Shown piece by piece: positions 47,271 through 57,051 of a stretch of 64,000 bases of DNA (the first letter of the stretch is position 1; every line of letters starts with the position of its first letter). The stretch lies in NCBI GenBank assembly GCA_033439255.1, contig CM065880.1, forward strand, positions 496,001 through 560,000, given 5' to 3'. The notes beneath the pieces were generated by a model that was given only the letters and a program-made list of their open reading frames with translations, did no database searches and had not been told where the DNA came from. The stretch comes from Hericium rajendrae (lineage: Eukaryota; Basidiomycota; Agaricomycetes; Russulales; Hericiaceae). A program made the translations under genes and the position numbers.

Positions 47271-47846
47271 TAGTGAATAGCATGGGTAACCCTTGGGTAC
47301 TTTTGAGCTGACCCATACCCATACCCATCAAAACCCATACGCATGCCATGAGTATGGGTTTTCTGTGGGTTGGGTATGGGTAGGATATGGGTTCATGGGT
47401 AGTTGTGGGTTTATGGGTTACCCAAGGGTTGTAACATGTATTAAGAGACTACAGCCTTGTTATGCTATAAGTATCTTAATATAAGCAGATACACACCAAT
47501 AACATTGTAGCAGTTAACACTGATCAGTCAAAAAGTCAAGAAGATTCCATTATATCTTATCTTTTTTTCATCTCAGACTTTTTTTCATCTATTTTATTAC
47601 CTTTTAGAGCATCTGCTATGTTAGTCACTCTTAATACATTAGTCTAATTATGACATAATTTAGTATATAGTATGGCTTGCATCTTGATGATGTACTTTGA
47701 ACCAATCATTCTCAACATAGAAAAACCCATGACCCATGCCATGGGTATGGGTTTTTCATGGGTTGTATAAGGCTGACCCATACCCATACCCATGATACCC
47801 ATACCCATAACCCACTGTGGGTTACCCATACCCATGCTATTCACTA
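47271..47846 (-). mobile_element. hAT-like MITE, copy 2 (576 bp, inverted)
   Basis: The same 576-bp element as 45095-45670 in the opposite orientation, flanked by a perfect 8-bp duplication (GTAGGGTC). The differences I could see are two substitutions in the hairpin near 47340-47355. Equal length and near identity mean both copies are young. Confidence 0.9.
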
Positions 47847-48066
47847 GTAGGGTCGCGTATCGTGGGCGTCGTCGGTCGCCTAGGGTAGCGGCGGTGCGCA
47901 GATAGTTCGTATCAGAAGTTTGGGGTGGCCAGGTGGTAGTCTGAGGGGTTATTAGGCCGCCAGCGACGACTTTGCGCTCTGTACGGTCGTTGTTTCCCCA
48001 TCCTTGCCCAGCTTTTCAGCGTGGGAAACTCAACCATGGTAGTGGTACGAGATCAAGGAGCCCCCC

Positions 48067-48079
48067 ACCTCCCTATTTT
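48067..48079. repeat. Candidate right target-site duplication of the LINE
   Basis: ACCTCCCTATTTT, matching 31518-31530. If correct, it marks the 5' end of the LINE on the minus strand. Confidence 0.5.
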
Positions 48080-48132
48080 CTTTCTTATCTACAGATTGGA
48101 TGTTGAAGCCGCACAAACTCCTCTTTTTGTTA

Positions 48133-48462
48133 AGGCAGGCGAAATGCAAAAGCGACCATCATCACATGATCCGTGACACAGTGTGACCTCCCCTACAACG
48201 CTGTCGCTGCCGCGACAAGGCTGCGCGGATTTCCGCCTTGCTCGACATCGTTTTTCTTATTCCTCAGGCTATAATCAACTTCTGCTTATTCTAAGAACAT
48301 CAAAATGTATATAAAATCATGTACTCTAAATTGATGTTTTCGAATTTTCATCGTAAGATCTGTAAATGACAGAATACCAGCTACACTACGAAAGTAACGC
48401 TTTACCGCAAAGCTTCATGTTTTGCTCACGTGATGATGGTCGCTTTTGCATTTCGCCTGCCT
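48133..48462. mobile_element. MITE with 33-bp TIR and TA target duplication
   Basis: TIRs beginning AGGCAGGCGAAATGCAAAAG match inversely over 33 bp at 48133-48165 and 48430-48462. TA lies at both borders (48131-48132, 48463-48464). The interior encodes nothing. TA targeting points to a Tc1/mariner-type transposase. Confidence 0.75.
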
Positions 48463-48464
48463 TA

Positions 48465-48815
48465 CAGTGCTTTGCATAAAGAACTGCAGTCAGCGTCGCA
48501 CGATTTTTTGTTTGTAGCGACCAAATATTGCCAGAAAGGGAGGTACGGCCCGGCCCGGTAGGGTCCCGGTGCAGAGTTCTGCTCGCTGACGGTACTCCGC
48601 ATGTACTAGAACTCATTAGGATCGGAAGTATCACCTACTCACTAGCATGAGGAAGACTTTTGAGCATTTCAGGCAGGTTGAATGTCTTCAAAATGCAACA
48701 GTCCTCAAAGCCGCGAAGCCGAGAGGCGGTGCAGGTATCCTTTTTGGGTATGTATTTGGCCGCTACAAACAAAAAATCGTGCGACGCTGACTGCAGTTCT
48801 TTATGCAAAGCACTG
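48465..48815. mobile_element. Second TA-flanked MITE with ~62-bp TIR
   Basis: TIRs starting CAGTGCTTTGCATAAAGAAC match inversely over about 62 bp with one mismatch (48465-48526 and 48754-48815). TA lies at both ends (48463-48464 and 48816-48817). It shares the TA with the preceding MITE, so the two abut. The interior has no coding sequence. Confidence 0.75.
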
Positions 48816-49071
48816 TAGTACATCAGGACTTTGGTCATATACTGACGCCCTGACCGCCCTGACGGCTCTAGGAGCTACAGCACTTACGCTCAGAATCTTT
48901 CCAAAACACTCGTAGAGTTGCTAGAATCAACTATACTTGATGTCTGTGATAATGGTCAAAATTATGTGCTCAGAACTGATGATCTGACGGCCCTGGAGAT
49001 GAGGATTTGAGCCACCCTGACCGTGCTTTGGGCATAGACTGAACACTGAACACTGAATCGCACTGACGCGT

Positions 49072-49121
49072 CCTGACCGCACTGACGGTTACCATATATG
49101 GTAACCGTCAGTGCGGTCAGG
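49072..49121. repeat. 50-bp perfect palindrome
   Basis: Two 25-bp arms without spacer, starting CCTGACCGCACTGACGG and centred on CATA/TATG at 49096/49097. It is embedded in a cluster of CTGACCG and CTGACGG heptamers from about 48843 on. Confidence 0.9.
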
Positions 49122-50163
49122 GCGTCTGCCTAACTACTGATGTAGCCACTGACCGGAATCGATCGCTTGCCGATTTGAGGTGCCTGAAAGCATATGGGCG
49201 CCTTCGTCTCGACCAGCAGTAGTCTTATCGAGACGTGAATGCAAACTGCAGCTATTCCGAGCAAAGGTTCGTCATTTATCTTGACGTTGAAATTTGTCTG
49301 ACATATAGTAGGTTTAAGGACACGGACAACGCGTCTGCTCTTTCTTTGGGACAGGAATTGCTAACAGACGGTACAGGTCATGTCTTGCTGTACAGCTCTG
49401 TGTCATAAAGTTGGCGTTATTGAATTTCGGAGAACAGAACGTCCTGTGGATCCGGATGACAACCCGAATATGACACGACTATCGTTGTCGACATTTGTAC
49501 TTAGTGGCTTACCATCAACTCCGAGATGGTGACAATGAACAGGCCGCTGCGACACATATTCCAGCGTTTGCTCATCGGAGGTTCAGGCCATGCTCGCGAT
49601 ACACGCTCCTCATATCTCAAACATAATGTACTTTCGAGATGCATGCAGGTGCGTACCTGTCAATTCACAGCGGTTTCAATTATACGCGTAATTCAGTCTT
49701 TTTGCATAGGACTTCGAAACACCAACCATCTTGCACATTTTACCGCGCATCGCTCGATTCAAGCCCGCACAATATGATGAGTTCTCTGTCTTGGACACAT
49801 CATTAACGGTGTGGACTCACGGCGATCACTGACTGCTTCATCTGAATGTTGTTTCGTCTCAGGGTGGCCACGACACGCATATGCCCACTCCCAATATAAC
49901 ATCAGCAACAGCACAAGTTATCGCATTATCTAGGGACGATTTACATCGACAAATATATCCAATGATGTCAAGATAACAATCGCCCTGCTAGAGCTTGCGA
50001 TTTAAACTTTCCTCAAAAGTCGCAGTGCAAAGCATCCCGCAGACTTGCTGTCGAGATTCTGCATCACCCCCTCCCATGCAAGACGCGGGCCCCTGCAACC
50101 ATCCACAGGCCGCGACACGCCACATCAACGATGCTGATGTGAATCGACCCAGCGCACAGCCTC
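49122..50163. other. Intergenic, no gene supported
   Basis: About 1 kb between the palindrome and the small secreted protein gene. Short open frames (for example 49526-49777) have no support. Confidence 0.4.
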
Positions 50164-50712
50164 TCACTGAAGAGCAGCAGCCTGAGCGCCGAACGTCGTC
50201 GCCGCCTGCGGGCAGCCCTTTCCAGGGCCCACAAGGTTCTGCAGAGTGACTGTTGCGGCGTTCAGACAGGCCTGCTTATCGCCGGCAGTGCACGAGACGG
50301 CGACGCCGGTGTTGTTCACCGCATGGCCAGCGTTAACGTTCGTGATGAACGCCTGAGCAAGTAAACGTCAACATCACAGAACGCAAAACAATGATAGGAT
50401 GAGGCGCGACGCACCTGGTTGAACTGGTCCTGCGGCGGCGGGCAGCTGCAGGGGATCTTGATAGGCTGGCCGTCGGGGCCGTTGACGGCGCCATCACAGT
50501 CGCCGGTGCCTAATGATGACAATGAATTCAGTTCAACATAATTCCCCGATAATGGCGCACAAGAGACTGCACGCACCGGTAGGGTTCTTGCCGGCCGTGA
50601 AACCTAGCTGAGGGATAAGGCTGGGGTCGACGTCTCTTGCCATGAGCGGCGCGGACGAGACGGACGCAGCAAGGATGGCCGCAAGGGTGACAAAAGCAGC
50701 TGTGTACTTCAT
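50164..50712 (-). CDS. Small secreted protein
   Basis: Three exons starting at ATG 50712. MKYTAAFVTLAAILAASVSS is a clear signal peptide, followed by APLMARDVDPSLIPQLGF. After an intron comes TGDCDGAVNGPDGQPIKIPC, SCPPPQDQFNQ; after a second intron AFITNVNAGHAVNNTGVAVS, a Cys pair (SCTAGDKQAC) and LVGPGKGCPQAATTFGAQAA, ending LQ-stop. The product is about 120 aa with a handful of Cys residues and no enzymatic motif. Similar small secreted proteins occur in wood-decay and symbiotic basidiomycetes, and effector-like roles are only inferred. The frame is intact. Confidence 0.8.
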
Positions 50713-51606
50713 GTTTGACGTAGAGGGATGATGTGGTAGATGTAGATGGGGAGCAAGAGTTGGGGAACGAAGGATAACTGGCGAAACGTCCGGCGCTGGT
50801 GGAAGAAGGAATGGCAATACCGACACAGTCGGGTAGAAAACGAGAAACCTGAGAGATGGAGAGCAGTCTGTGATCATGGCCTGCTTTTATGTGCCGGCGG
50901 CTCGACCAGGGTCGACCACCAGCCGCTGGTCCTCAGTCCGCATGACAACGTCAGCTCCACAAAACTCCTTCCCGGAGATGTTCTGTCCTGATCATCGTGA
51001 TCTTCTCGGAATGGCCGAAGGAGCACTTATTTAAGTGCCCATGTAATACTCGCCTTCAAATAATGATGCGGCGCGGGTTTGATGGGTTGTACTGACGAAT
51101 AGACTTGAAGGTCAGGAAGGCCTTGACAGCGGAATAGACTTCGCAGCATCTCTCGCACCGTCAGATTTTGCGCTCTTGGACGACGCATGCTCAGCGGGGA
51201 TAGGCTTTCTGAATCCCTCGATTTACGCGGTTGCAGAGAGGCGAGTTTGACCGGAGTGCATGGATGTCGTCCAGGAAAAGGTCTTTCCGTGTCGTGTCTT
51301 GATGCCCGGGCCTTCGATCAGGCTCGGAATGATCTCGAGATTGCTCCACGTTGGGATTCAGTACCCTCAAACATGAACATTCATGCAGGTGATCTCAGAA
51401 CGCCGGAGGGATATCAAGGCTCCATGGTCATCAGGATTGAACTGGGATCACAGTACAGTGAAACATACCTGCCTTGTTATCGCCAATTGAAGCATTCTCA
51501 GTCAAGGCCTGCAAATTGTACGCACTCGTATCTTTTCAAGGTCCATGACCGCCGAATCCCACAGCATCCGTGTTCATGTGTACATCTTGGTATAGCTGAG
51601 TCCGAT
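50713..51606. other. Intergenic, promoter of small secreted protein
   Basis: A minus-strand CATAAAAG (50884-50891) lies about 170 bp upstream of the small secreted protein start. The rest, to the 3' end of the GNAT gene, contains no supported gene; the long + frame at 51187-52131 is antisense to GNAT. Confidence 0.45.
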
Positions 51607-52223
51607 TTACGTGTCATTTGTCCTCTGCTTCGTCGTCCAGTATTCATCTTCAAGGACGGCCATGAGGATAACGTCCCACCATCGTCCCTCTATCCAAGCG
51701 GCCTTCCTGTTCCTGCCCTCCTCCACAAACCCGCTAGCCCCAATCCAGAATCAGCCATACATTTATATCCAGTAAATACAACCGCAACTCACACTTTCTT
51801 ACACACCGCGATCGCCCTTTCATTCGTCTCGAACACGCCCAGCGCAAGCCGATGCAGCCCGAGCCCCTCAAACCCGCGCTCGATCAGCCAGCGCATGACC
51901 TCCGTCCCGTATCCCTTCCCCCACACGTCCGCCGCAAGCGTAACCGCTACCTCGCCCTCCCGATCGCGCACGAACGGCACGCGGATCGACGCCGTCCCCA
52001 CGACGCGCCCGCTCTCCTTCTTGACGACCGTCACGGAGACCGCATACTTGGACCACGTTGTCAGCGTGTCGCGGAAGGACTCGGGGCGCGGGATGACCCA
52101 GTCGCGCGTCTCGGACACTTGTACGGCGTAGGTGCTGTAGATCGCAGCGAGCGCATCGAGGTCGGCGGTGTGCAGGCCGCGGTAGATGAGACGTTCGGAC
52201 TGGAACTTGTCGGGAGATTGCAT
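51607..52223 (-). CDS. GNAT-family N-acetyltransferase (RimJ/RimL-like)
   Basis: Starts MQSPDKFQSERLIYRGLHTA at 52223. The fold is visible as SGRVVGTASIRVPF (strand 4 region) and the acetyl-CoA loop DVWGKGYGTEVMRWLIERGF (the G-x-G-x-G/A type motif A), then HRLALGVFETNERAIAVCKK. An intron of about 55 nt (GTGAGT donor, GCTAG acceptor) joins KKV to GFVEEGRNRKAAWIEGRWWD and VILMAVLEDEYW. The second exon ends at 51607. The length is about 180 aa. Family members acetylate protein N-termini or small amines; the substrate is not predictable. Confidence 0.85.
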
Positions 52224-52267
52224 TGCGTGGGTAGGAGGGGCTCGCTGTGCGCTGCCATCACAAGTTA

Positions 52268-52274
52268 CTTTATA
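52268..52274 (-). promoter_or_regulatory. TATA box of the GNAT gene
   Basis: TATAAAG on the minus strand, 45 bp upstream of the start codon. Confidence 0.5.
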
Positions 52275-52947
52275 TCACTCACTGCTAGAGTGTGAGTTGT
52301 TATAAGAAGTCGGCGCGCACTATCAGTGGCTCCATATGGCGCGTCCTGCAACTCGACCCAACAGAGATAACTTGCCTAGTCCACGAGACTAGGTCGTACC
52401 ATGATTTCAGAGAATAATTCGCAGTAATGTCGGCAGCAGCATGCCATGTTGAAGGTCGAAGCAAAGTGGTCGAGTCTCAGATTACCGGGCCACCGTGAAC
52501 GGTTGGTGGACGGCGCTCAAACCACCGACGCTCGAGTCGGCCCGCCGCCCGGCCCGACGTCGGAGCGTTCGTCAGTTGCCACGGCACTTTCAGTGCGGGC
52601 CGGAGGCTTGAACGCTTCATCTTCATCTCGCTACGACAACCATGCATATGGTCTCTTTCTTACTTTTTCAAAGGAAGATGTCGGTGCTGCATACACTGGT
52701 GCTCGAATTCATCAAGTCCTATCATGCTGGTGAGCGTGTTCTTTCTGTCTCTGGAGTTGCCTAGTCGTCTCCCGACGCAGATCGCTTCGTTACTCTGTTT
52801 TGCACTTCCTTTTTATGGGATACCGATCTGCTAGCTGTCGCGATCCAGCGTCGCGATCTGAGTCGCGGACATTTCATTCCAGACTGTTTCAAACACCCAG
52901 CCCGACACCCGCGTGCCGAGTCAGACACGGTTAGCCTGCGCTCAACG

Positions 52948-52955
52948 TATATAAG
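52948..52955 (+). promoter_or_regulatory. Orphan TATA box
   Basis: TATATAAG followed by a CT-rich leader. No intact gene follows; the nearest coding remnant is the aldo/keto reductase tail 1 kb downstream. Confidence 0.4.
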
Positions 52956-53937
52956 GCTCACGTCCACTGCTTTCTCCTCCATCCGCATCTTGTCCTCTAC
53001 ACCCATCATCCTCGCTCAGGGTGACCTCTTCCTCGCCGTCGCTATATTGAAACATCAAGATCGAGGGCGCCTTCGACCATGCTCCTCGTCTGGTGGTTTC
53101 GGGCATTTAGTGCTCGGTGCCCAGCTTTACACTGTTTTGGTACGTTGTCGCTAGTTTGTCCAATTCTTCCCTGCATCAAGTACAAGCACAACGCCCTCAT
53201 TCGGAGCATCTACATCGCGCTCTACACTCTACGCATCCGCTGTGAACTTCGCCCCCGGCCAACTGCTTTCGAGAACTCAGGCCAGCCGCTCATCTTTCTG
53301 GTGTCCTGTTGCCAGCTGGGCTCTCTTACGGCCTATGGCTTGCACCGTCACTGATATCGCGGTCGAACGAACACGGTGTTCACGCCCGCGCCTCGTCCAG
53401 CGGCGCTCGCCGATATTTAGTGGTTTCCGACGTAGGCCATCGACGAAGTCGTCTACCGGAGCCCAGCTTCACAAGTGTCTGGTGCGTCGTCGCTGTTTCT
53501 CCTAATCGCTCCCTGCATCAAGAACAGCCGCAGCGCCATTCCCGCCACGCTTTCACATCTGCTTTTGACCACAAGCACCGCCAACCTCTCTCGAGATGTC
53601 AGGCTCTCCATTCGACGTTTTGATCTGCTGTCGCAGCCTGAGCTTTTTTTCTAGCCGCATGGCCTGCCCCGCCGTCACGTTGACATGCCCATCGAATAAG
53701 TTCAGAATTCTTGCGCGAATTCCTCATACCGCGTCTCGTTCAACGTCGCACACCGATGTGTTGTCGCTTCGTCGGCTCTCTATCTCGCACGGCTCCCCCC
53801 TCAATGCGAGGTCCAGGCACGTCGGTACTCTGCCATCCGGCAAAGTAAAGTGCACGGTATGGTCCTATCCGCGTCTCTCTTTCAGCGTCGCTCTGGTACA
53901 TTGTCGTTACCTCGACCTTTATCTCCCACGGAGGCCT

Positions 53938-54294
53938 GGTCTTTGCAGTCGTTACCTCAGGAACGGCCAGTTTGAGGCTTTGAAGCTGCTGGAAGAAGTT
54001 GTATTGAGTCTTGTCCAGGCTGGACTTGCTTTATTTATTTTTATTTTTATACCTGATTGACTCACGCTTTCGCCAGGACAAGAAAAATCTGACACTAGCT
54101 GAGTGGGATATTGCTGGATCCAGCACCACTTCTTGCTGCAATTCGGCGACGGGTCGGTTATCGGTGCCAGCAACAGTGCCGACTTGGAGCAGAACATAGC
54201 CAATGCCGAGAAAGAGCCACTTTCAAAGGACATAGTCGCCGCGGTAGACCTAGCGCAGAAGATTGTGGGGCTCGTTGCTCCATTTTACGCATAG
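53938..54294 (+). pseudogene. 3' remnant of an aldo/keto reductase (AKR7-like)
   Basis: Only the C-terminal part of an aldo/keto reductase is present: SRYLRNGQFEALKLLEE, an intron (GTATTG to GCCAG), DKKNLTLAE, then WIQHHFLLQFGDG, SVIGASNSADLEQNIANAEK and EPLSKDIVAAVDLAQKIV before the stop. The IGAS motif contacts the NADPH phosphate in AKRs. No catalytic Asp-Tyr-Lys-His region is found upstream. One base appears to be missing at 54101-54107. A missing N-terminal half indicates a true gene fragment and not just an indel. Confidence 0.7.
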
Positions 54295-54672
54295 ATCGAA
54301 ATATGTGTCGTAGCTGTAACAAGTATACCTTCAATGACTCGCATCAGCAGTTACTATAATTTCCTAAGTCCGGCAAACTTAAATGAGAAATCGGGCGTGT
54401 CCTGTGAGCACCGACGGTAGAGTAAGGTTTTGTTGAGGACAGTCAAAGACGAACACTAGCAGTGATCTTCGTCCCCGCTCCCGCGTAGGCTAATCATCGC
54501 AGTGGTATTTCGCCAAAGGAACATATACAACCACTACAGGAAGGGTGCGTGACTCCCTGCAGGGTCGAGAAGAATGCGCGCCAGTTCAGTGAAGCAAATA
54601 TTGATTCATATTCACCGCCGTCAGCTGTATCATCAACCCATGTCTGATTCCTCATCCGATCCTGATAGTCCT
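54295..54672. other. Intergenic
   Basis: About 380 bp with no feature recognised. Confidence 0.5.
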
Positions 54673-56439
54673 TCAGCGCTCGTCATTGACATCCTCTTCA
54701 TCACCCGATCCATATATATCGGAGAGATCAATGTACTTGATATCATTGATGAGAAAAACTTCCTCCGTCCCAGCGTCAAGCTCGCAGTCCTTCATAAAGA
54801 GCGTTGGAAGGTCCTCAAACTTCTGACCTCGCCATCCCCACCATTTCACAAATGTGAATCCAAATTCGTCGCCCTCAATCGAGGCGCTAAAGCTGACTTG
54901 CTCAACTTTGAGCGACCTCAGCTTCGGTAGGAAGATCTGTGTCTTGGCAGTGTCTGTATGCCAGCTCAATGCTTTGCAAAGGCCTATCGCATGCTTGTCT
55001 GTTGCATGGATATGCTCGATAAGCTTGCACTGTCCGAATGCGCTAATCCACTTCCGATGCGTCCATTTGTAACCGGGACAATCTGGCCCTTGTCCAATGG
55101 ATAGACCACGAATCTTGTCCAATGGTAGGTCACGGCACAGATTCTCTAATAAAGAAAGAAGAGACGAGGATGGAAGTTGAACTATGATGCTCAGGTCCGG
55201 ATCCTCACATGGTTCAGAAAGAGGACCGTTATCCAGCGTCCTAGAGGTACGCCAGACTTTCATTTGTGCCTTTCCTTTCGGAAACGTGATCGATAAGGAC
55301 AGGATAGGTGTTTTGTCTCCACTGGCACTCGCGTGAGCGCTGAAGAGGGAGCAGATATGCGCATACCGCTCGTTGGTCCATTCACCGGTGCCTTTGACAC
55401 ACTCGACATGTAGTCGGCACTGCGGAGGTATCTTCAGAGACCTCAAGACGTTGGCGCAATCTTCCGGTGTGTCAACCAGCGATAATAGCCTTAGGGAAGC
55501 TAGTTCGACGCGGCTGTTTACAGAATCCTGGGGTTTGACGGGAAGGCAATTCTCGATCACTAGCGTCTCGAGTGTTGATAGCCTTTCAAGCGCATGAAAG
55601 AAATCGGCGTACGCAGTCTTGTTAAGGGTCTTTATCAACAGCCCATCACGAGAATCAAGCTTTACACGGAGATGTGTCAGGCTGCAGAAAATGGAGGAGC
55701 TCCACGGAATCCAAACCCCGTCTAGTCTGACATGACGAAGCAGGGGAGAATAGTCGCCTAACAATTTCAGAGGTAGGGTGATATGCCGCAAAGACCTCGA
55801 CGATAAGTCTAACGTTTGAATGGTCGGAGCAGGCAAGGTAAGGCATTGTAAGGGGCCCATCGGAGGATCAGACAGAGAGAGATGACGGATGTGGGATAGG
55901 TGCATGGCGACAAGCCATTGATAGGCTCCAGTAGAACGGAACGACAAGGGTGTTGCCTTCGCACGATCCAAGATCAAACTCGGCCATCGTGAACTTGGAC
56001 GCTGAGTGAGGACAGAGGTATCGATCTCACTCCACAGGCTGGGATTGTGCAGCGCTACATCGCGCCAATGCTTGCAGATGTGCGTCACTCGAATCCAACC
56101 CAACCGCGACGGGCCACGAAACAAACTGCGAGAGTGCACCGAGCCACGCGACGGGACATGAGATGATGGCGGTTCCACGCATGCCTGAAAATGGAATACC
56201 CGAGCAAGGACCTCTTGCGGAAGGCTGGAAACGGGTGCGAGGGCATTGCGATGGGTGCGTAGCGAGCACATGGCCAGGTACATTGCGGCCAATTCTTCAT
56301 CCAGGGTTTTGAGTGCATCTTGGACCAAAATGTCATCCTGCAAAGGACGAACACTTTGTATATGAGCGACCCGCGGTTGAACGATTGTCAACCAGAATGT
56401 CTCGGCGCTGAAGTCCATGACAGTCAGAAATGCGAACAA
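54673..56439 (-). CDS. F-box-like / LRR protein, 588 aa
   Basis: A single uninterrupted exon. The start MFAFLTVMDFSAETFWL is at 56439; an internal Met at 56418 is possible. Residues about 35-60 form a helix typical of agaricomycete F-box-like proteins (DALKTLDEELAAMYLAMCSL). The F-box-like motif reads LPQEVLARVFHFQACVEPP, then LGWIRVTHICKHWRDVALHN and PSLWSEIDTS. The rest shows irregular leucine-rich repeats (IRHLSLSDPPMGPLQCLTLP; IQTLDLSSRSLRHITLPL; LSTLETLVIENCLP). It ends in an acidic tail (DIYGSGDEEDVNDE). It is presumably an SCF substrate adaptor, one of the large expanded fungal families. Confidence 0.85.
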   Translation of the reverse strand: MFAFLTVMDFSAETFWLTIVQPRVAHIQSVRPLQDDILVQDALKTLDEELAAMYLAMCSLRTHRNALAPVSSLPQEVLARVFHFQACVEPPSSHVPSRGSVHSRSLFRGPSRLGWIRVTHICKHWRDVALHNPSLWSEIDTSVLTQRPSSRWPSLILDRAKATPLSFRSTGAYQWLVAMHLSHIRHLSLSDPPMGPLQCLTLPAPTIQTLDLSSRSLRHITLPLKLLGDYSPLLRHVRLDGVWIPWSSSIFCSLTHLRVKLDSRDGLLIKTLNKTAYADFFHALERLSTLETLVIENCLPVKPQDSVNSRVELASLRLLSLVDTPEDCANVLRSLKIPPQCRLHVECVKGTGEWTNERYAHICSLFSAHASASGDKTPILSLSITFPKGKAQMKVWRTSRTLDNGPLSEPCEDPDLSIIVQLPSSSLLSLLENLCRDLPLDKIRGLSIGQGPDCPGYKWTHRKWISAFGQCKLIEHIHATDKHAIGLCKALSWHTDTAKTQIFLPKLRSLKVEQVSFSASIEGDEFGFTFVKWWGWRGQKFEDLPTLFMKDCELDAGTEEVFLINDIKYIDLSDIYGSGDEEDVNDER

Positions 56440-57051
56440 AAAGCAGTAATTTGGTCAGGAGATACGAACCTCGCATGGCTCATCTCCTGCATTGTCTGCA
56501 TACCCAACGAGGTGGTGCTCTGCGCTCTGTGTAGTATCTATGCCGACAGTCTCGTCAGCACTCAAAAGCGGCATTGAAAGTTGGAAGTCGTACGCCGCGT
56601 ACGTACTTCGTATACACGCATATCCCAAGTGCATAGAACGACGAAGGGTGCACAAACTCCCAGGTTTTGATGGTCCTAGCGAGAAAATGAGTTCTTGAAG
56701 AAGATTAGGCTCGGACAGCTAAAATTTACAGACTGTGCCAGGACTCGGAGCTACTCGGACTCACAACGTTAGCGCTTCAAGCTATAGGCCAAGCGGTGGC
56801 AACACTCGTCGCCTTGTTCGTCGCTGACACAGTACCGTACGCGATCGATCAGACGCAGTCACTTATAATAAATGGTCATGACCGTCAATAAAAAAGTCAC
56901 CATCTATCTCTACAGATACTCCATGGCAGCGTTGCTTATGGTCATCAGAACAATCATTCGCTTTCGTTTCGATAGCGCCAGGCTCACTACAGGAACTACA
57001 TCATTAAGTATGCTAGGCAGACCCAATCGTTACGCTACTTGCCCCACTGAT
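56440..57051. other. Intergenic
   Basis: About 600 bp holding the F-box 5' flank and the 3' flank of the unassigned family member A. No gene is seen. Confidence 0.45.

Larger units (their letters stand above)
31531..48066 (-). mobile_element. Tad1-like non-LTR retrotransposon (LINE) with nested insertions
   Basis: In minus-strand order: an upstream region with tandem monomers; ORF1 with a CCHC knuckle (44404-42435); ORF2 with endonuclease and reverse transcriptase (41890-38345); then, after an inserted LTR element, the RNase H part (33363-31732), about 190 bp of 3' UTR and a T tract on +. EN-RT-RNase H order plus a CCHC ORF1 fits the Tad1 group of fungal LINEs. A 13-bp repeat flanks the whole interval. 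Removing the LTR element and both MITEs leaves about 10.4 kb. The 5' limit depends on the target duplication being correct; the coding part is certain. Confidence 0.7.
52224..53937. other. Region with orphan promoter and degenerate repeats
   Basis: A strong + strand TATA element (TATATAAG, 52948-52955) is followed by a pyrimidine-rich stretch as in basidiomycete promoters, but no recognisable protein follows. A diverged block of about 85 bp (GCCCAGCTT...CTGCATCAAG) recurs at 53118 and 53461, 343 bp apart. Confidence 0.45.

Noticed and set aside
45095-47846. CCCATA/TATGGG runs as interstitial telomere repeats
   Set aside because: The unit is not TTAGGG, the runs are imperfect and lie symmetrically inside TIR-bounded 576-bp elements with target duplications.
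51187-52131. 314-codon plus-strand open frame
   Set aside because: It is antisense to the GNAT gene, which has clear family motifs and a correct intron.
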